Positions 22,885-24,729 of a DNA stretch of 24,729 bases are shown piece by piece. The notes below the pieces were generated by a model. The model was not told where the DNA came from and ran no database searches. It saw only the letters and a program-made list of their open reading frames with translations. Source of the stretch: JACMNW01 sp031413495 (GTDB lineage: Bacteria > Pseudomonadota > Alphaproteobacteria > Rhodobacterales > Rhodobacteraceae); NCBI GenBank assembly GCA_031413495.1, contig JANOFE010000125.1, forward strand, positions 1-24,729. The letters run 5' to 3'. Position 1 is the first letter of the stretch. Every line of letters begins with the position of its first letter. The translations under genes and the position numbers were made by a program.

Positions 22885-23268
22885 GTGACGCAGCAACTAC
22901 TTACTGCCAACGCTCGACTGGACCAGGAGATCTTTAGTTTTGATCCGCGCGCCTATTCATTGGTGGAGAAGGATACCTTTGGCAGGCCTTGGTCGGGAGA
23001 GAAGTATTCAAACATTTTGGCTCGTTTGCGGGCGGCAAGAGTGGCGCCGCATTTTGTTGCAGTGCTTCTGCGGGATAGCGTCATGCAAATTGGAATGGAG
23101 GAACCTGAAGAACTTCAGTGTGTAGGTCTTACAAAGGAAGAATCTGGCTGCAAACTCGCTTACTGCCCAGCGCGTGATCAGTTTGTTTTGATCCAGCGCC
23201 AGAACGATGCGCCTTGGGAGACCTTTAATATTTGGGGCGACGCCGTGGGCTGTTACGCTGCAATGTAG
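22885..23268 (+). CDS. Unrecognised small protein inside the pydC-pydB operon
   Basis: I do not recognise this 127-residue protein. It begins at GTG 22885 with GGGGTGA upstream, seven bases after the pydC stop, and ends 19 bases before pydB, so it looks cotranscribed. The frame is open further left (22786), but that part overlaps pydC and is low-complexity arginine. The protein is soluble-looking, without signal or membrane helices; tokens are FSFDPRAYSLVEKDTFGRPW, FVAVLLRDSVMQIGMEEP, CKLAYCPARDQFVLIQRQ and a tail FNIWGDAVGCYAAM. Base composition is visibly less GC-rich than pydC and pydB on either side and codons differ (many TTT, GAA, CTT), suggesting a late insertion. It could be a stray gene, a small accessory factor, or a poorly annotated family of pyrimidine operons. 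Confidence 0.6.
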   Translation: MTQQLLTANARLDQEIFSFDPRAYSLVEKDTFGRPWSGEKYSNILARLRAARVAPHFVAVLLRDSVMQIGMEEPEELQCVGLTKEESGCKLAYCPARDQFVLIQRQNDAPWETFNIWGDAVGCYAAM

Positions 23269-23287
23269 GACAGAGGGAGAAAAGAAA

Positions 23288-24729
23288 ATGACCACCATCA
23301 TCAAAAACGGCACCATCGTCACCGCGGACCTCACCTACGCCGCCGACATCGCTATTGAGCACGGCAAGATCACCGCCATCGGCCCCAACCTCAAGGGCGA
23401 TACGACTCTCGATGCATCGGGCTGCTATGTCATGCCCGGCGGGATTGATCCGCATACGCATCTGGAGATGCCGTTTATGGGCACCTATTCGGCGGATGAC
23501 TTCGAGTCCGGGACGCGGGCGGCGCTGTCGGGTGGCACCACGATGGTGGTGGATTTCGTGCTGCCGGGGCAGGGGCAGGGGCTGATGGATGCCATGCAGA
23601 TGTGGCACAACAAATCGGGGCGGGCGACCTGTGATTACAGCTATCACATGGCGATTACCTGGTGGTGGGGGAGCAGATTTTCAACGACATGAAAACCGTC
23701 ACCGAGGCGGGGATCAATTCGTTCAAGCACTTCATGGCCTATAAGGGCGCGTTGATGGTGAATGATGACGAGATGTTTGCGTCGTTCTCCCGCTGCGACG
23801 TACTGGGCGCGATGCCGTTTGTGCATGCTGAGAATGTCGATGTGGTGGCGGAGTTGCAGCGCAAGTTGATGGCGGCAGGCAATACTGGCCCCGAGGCGCA
23901 TGCGTTCTCGCGCCCGCCCGAAGTGGAGGGCGAGGCCACCAACCGCGCGATCATGATTGCCGATATGGCGGGGGTGCCAGTGTATATCGTGCATACCAGT
24001 TGTGAGGAGGCGCATGAGGCGATCCGGCGGGCGCGGATGAATGGTAAGCGCGTCTATGGCGAGCCGTTGATTCAGCATCTGACGTTGGACGACAGCGAAT
24101 ACCGCAACCCCGATTGGGACCATGCAGCTAGGCGCGTGATGTCGCCGCCGTTCCGCGACAAGCGGCATCAGGATAGCCTGTGGGCCGGTTTGGCGGCGGG
24201 GTCGTTGCAGGTGGTTGCGACGGATCACTGTGCGTTCACCACGGCGCAAAAACGGTTTGGCGTGGGGGATTTCACCAAGATCCCCAACGGCACGGGGGGG
24301 CTGGAAGACCGTATGCCAATGCTGTGGACGCATGGCGTGGCGACGGGCCGGATCACGATGAACGAATTTGTTGCGGTTACGTCAACAAACATCGCCAAAA
24401 TCCTGAATTGTTATCCGAAGAAGGGGGCGATTTTGGTGGGGGCGGATGCGGATATTGTGGTGCTGGACCCGCATAAATCGAAGACGATCACCGCGAAGGC
24501 ACAGCAATCCGCGATTGATTACAATGTGTTCGAGGGGAAGGTGGTGACTGGGTTGCCTCGGTTTACGCTAACGCGCGGGCATGTGGCGATTGAGGACGGG
24601 GTTGTGAAAACGCAGGAAGGCCACGGGCAGTTCGTGGCACGGCCGCCGAATGGGGCGGTGAACCGGGCGCTGACGCAGTGGAAGGATTTGACGGCCCCGC
24701 GGCCCGTGGTGCGGACGGGTGTTCCGGCG
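23288..24729 (+). CDS. pydB: Dihydropyrimidinase, frame broken near codon 127 and cut by window end
   Basis: Zinc amidohydrolase that opens dihydrouracil to N-carbamoyl-beta-alanine, second step of the pathway. Start at 23288 has AGGGAG upstream. The first frame reads MTTIIKNGTIVTADL and GGIDPHTHLEMP (zinc ligands H56, H58) and ends at 23692 in nonsense. The protein continues in another frame from about 23668: GEQIFNDMK, the carboxylated lysine in FMAYKGALM (about K152), PFVHAEN, VYIVHTSCEEAHEA, GEPLIQHLTLDD, VVATDHCAF and NVFEGK. The join is in TGGTGGTGGGGGAG at 23660-23673: two bases too many (expected WWGEQ, recalled from relatives) or one G too few (WWWGEQ). About 480 codons are present, so only a few are lost at the right edge. 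A sequence error is likely. Confidence 0.93.

Noticed and set aside
21780..22910. 376-residue minus-strand open frame
   Set aside because: It is the antisense shadow of pydC, rich in histidine, proline and arginine, with no domain.
23644..24333. 229-residue minus-strand open frame
   Set aside because: Antisense shadow of pydB, whose motifs are unmistakable on the plus strand.
1..24729. CRISPR arrays, insertion sequences, prophage or attachment sites
   Set aside because: No regular direct repeats, transposase, integrase or tRNA-end duplication was seen; the tRNA-Asn 3' end is not repeated nearby by eye.

Overview
The window looks like a chromosomal segment of a marine-type alphaproteobacterium, most likely Rhodobacteraceae (Roseobacter group). 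This rests on protein resemblance and gene order: an NDUFA12-type complex I subunit next to a short MlaD and a DUF2155 protein, an accB-accC-aat run, clpP-clpX, and PreT/PreA and HyuC proteins of the roseobacter type. No database search was possible, so identities come from motifs and remembered family sequences.

Left part (1-10.8 kb) is housekeeping. It holds the 5' end of a UbiB/ABC1-family gene (-), a hairpin-rich stretch that could encode a small RNA, tRNA-Asn (-), a LACTB2-like metallo-beta-lactamase-fold hydrolase (-), an orphan EnvZ-like histidine kinase (+), a secreted CAP-domain protein (-), a CDP-alcohol phosphatidyltransferase (+), clpP and clpX (+), NDUFA12-mlaD-DUF2155 (+), and accB-accC-aat (-). 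clpX is split by a one-base frameshift inside a run of five G.

Right part (11-24.7 kb) is a reductive pyrimidine (uracil/thymine) catabolism island. preT-preA (dihydropyrimidine dehydrogenase), pydB (dihydropyrimidinase, frameshifted and cut by the window end) and pydC (beta-ureidopropionase) would take uracil to beta-alanine. An omega-amino acid:pyruvate aminotransferase and a BauB-like cupin follow for beta-alanine. Two RutR-like TetR regulators lie in the island. Next to the second, between it and pydC, are two near-identical palindromes of the form TGACC-N4-GGTCA that resemble the RutR operator. Interspersed are a Kup potassium transporter, a CoA-transferase/acetyl-CoA hydrolase family protein, a PNPOx-like stress protein, a HbpS/GlcG-like protein and an unrecognised 127-residue protein wedged between pydC and pydB.

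Items most worth a second look are the twin operators with two RutR paralogues, the unknown protein inside the pydC-pydB operon, a 10-bp stem that hides the ribosome binding site of the NDUFA12 gene, the structured RNA candidate at about 540-730, and the two frameshifts at G5 runs, which most simply indicate sequence errors.
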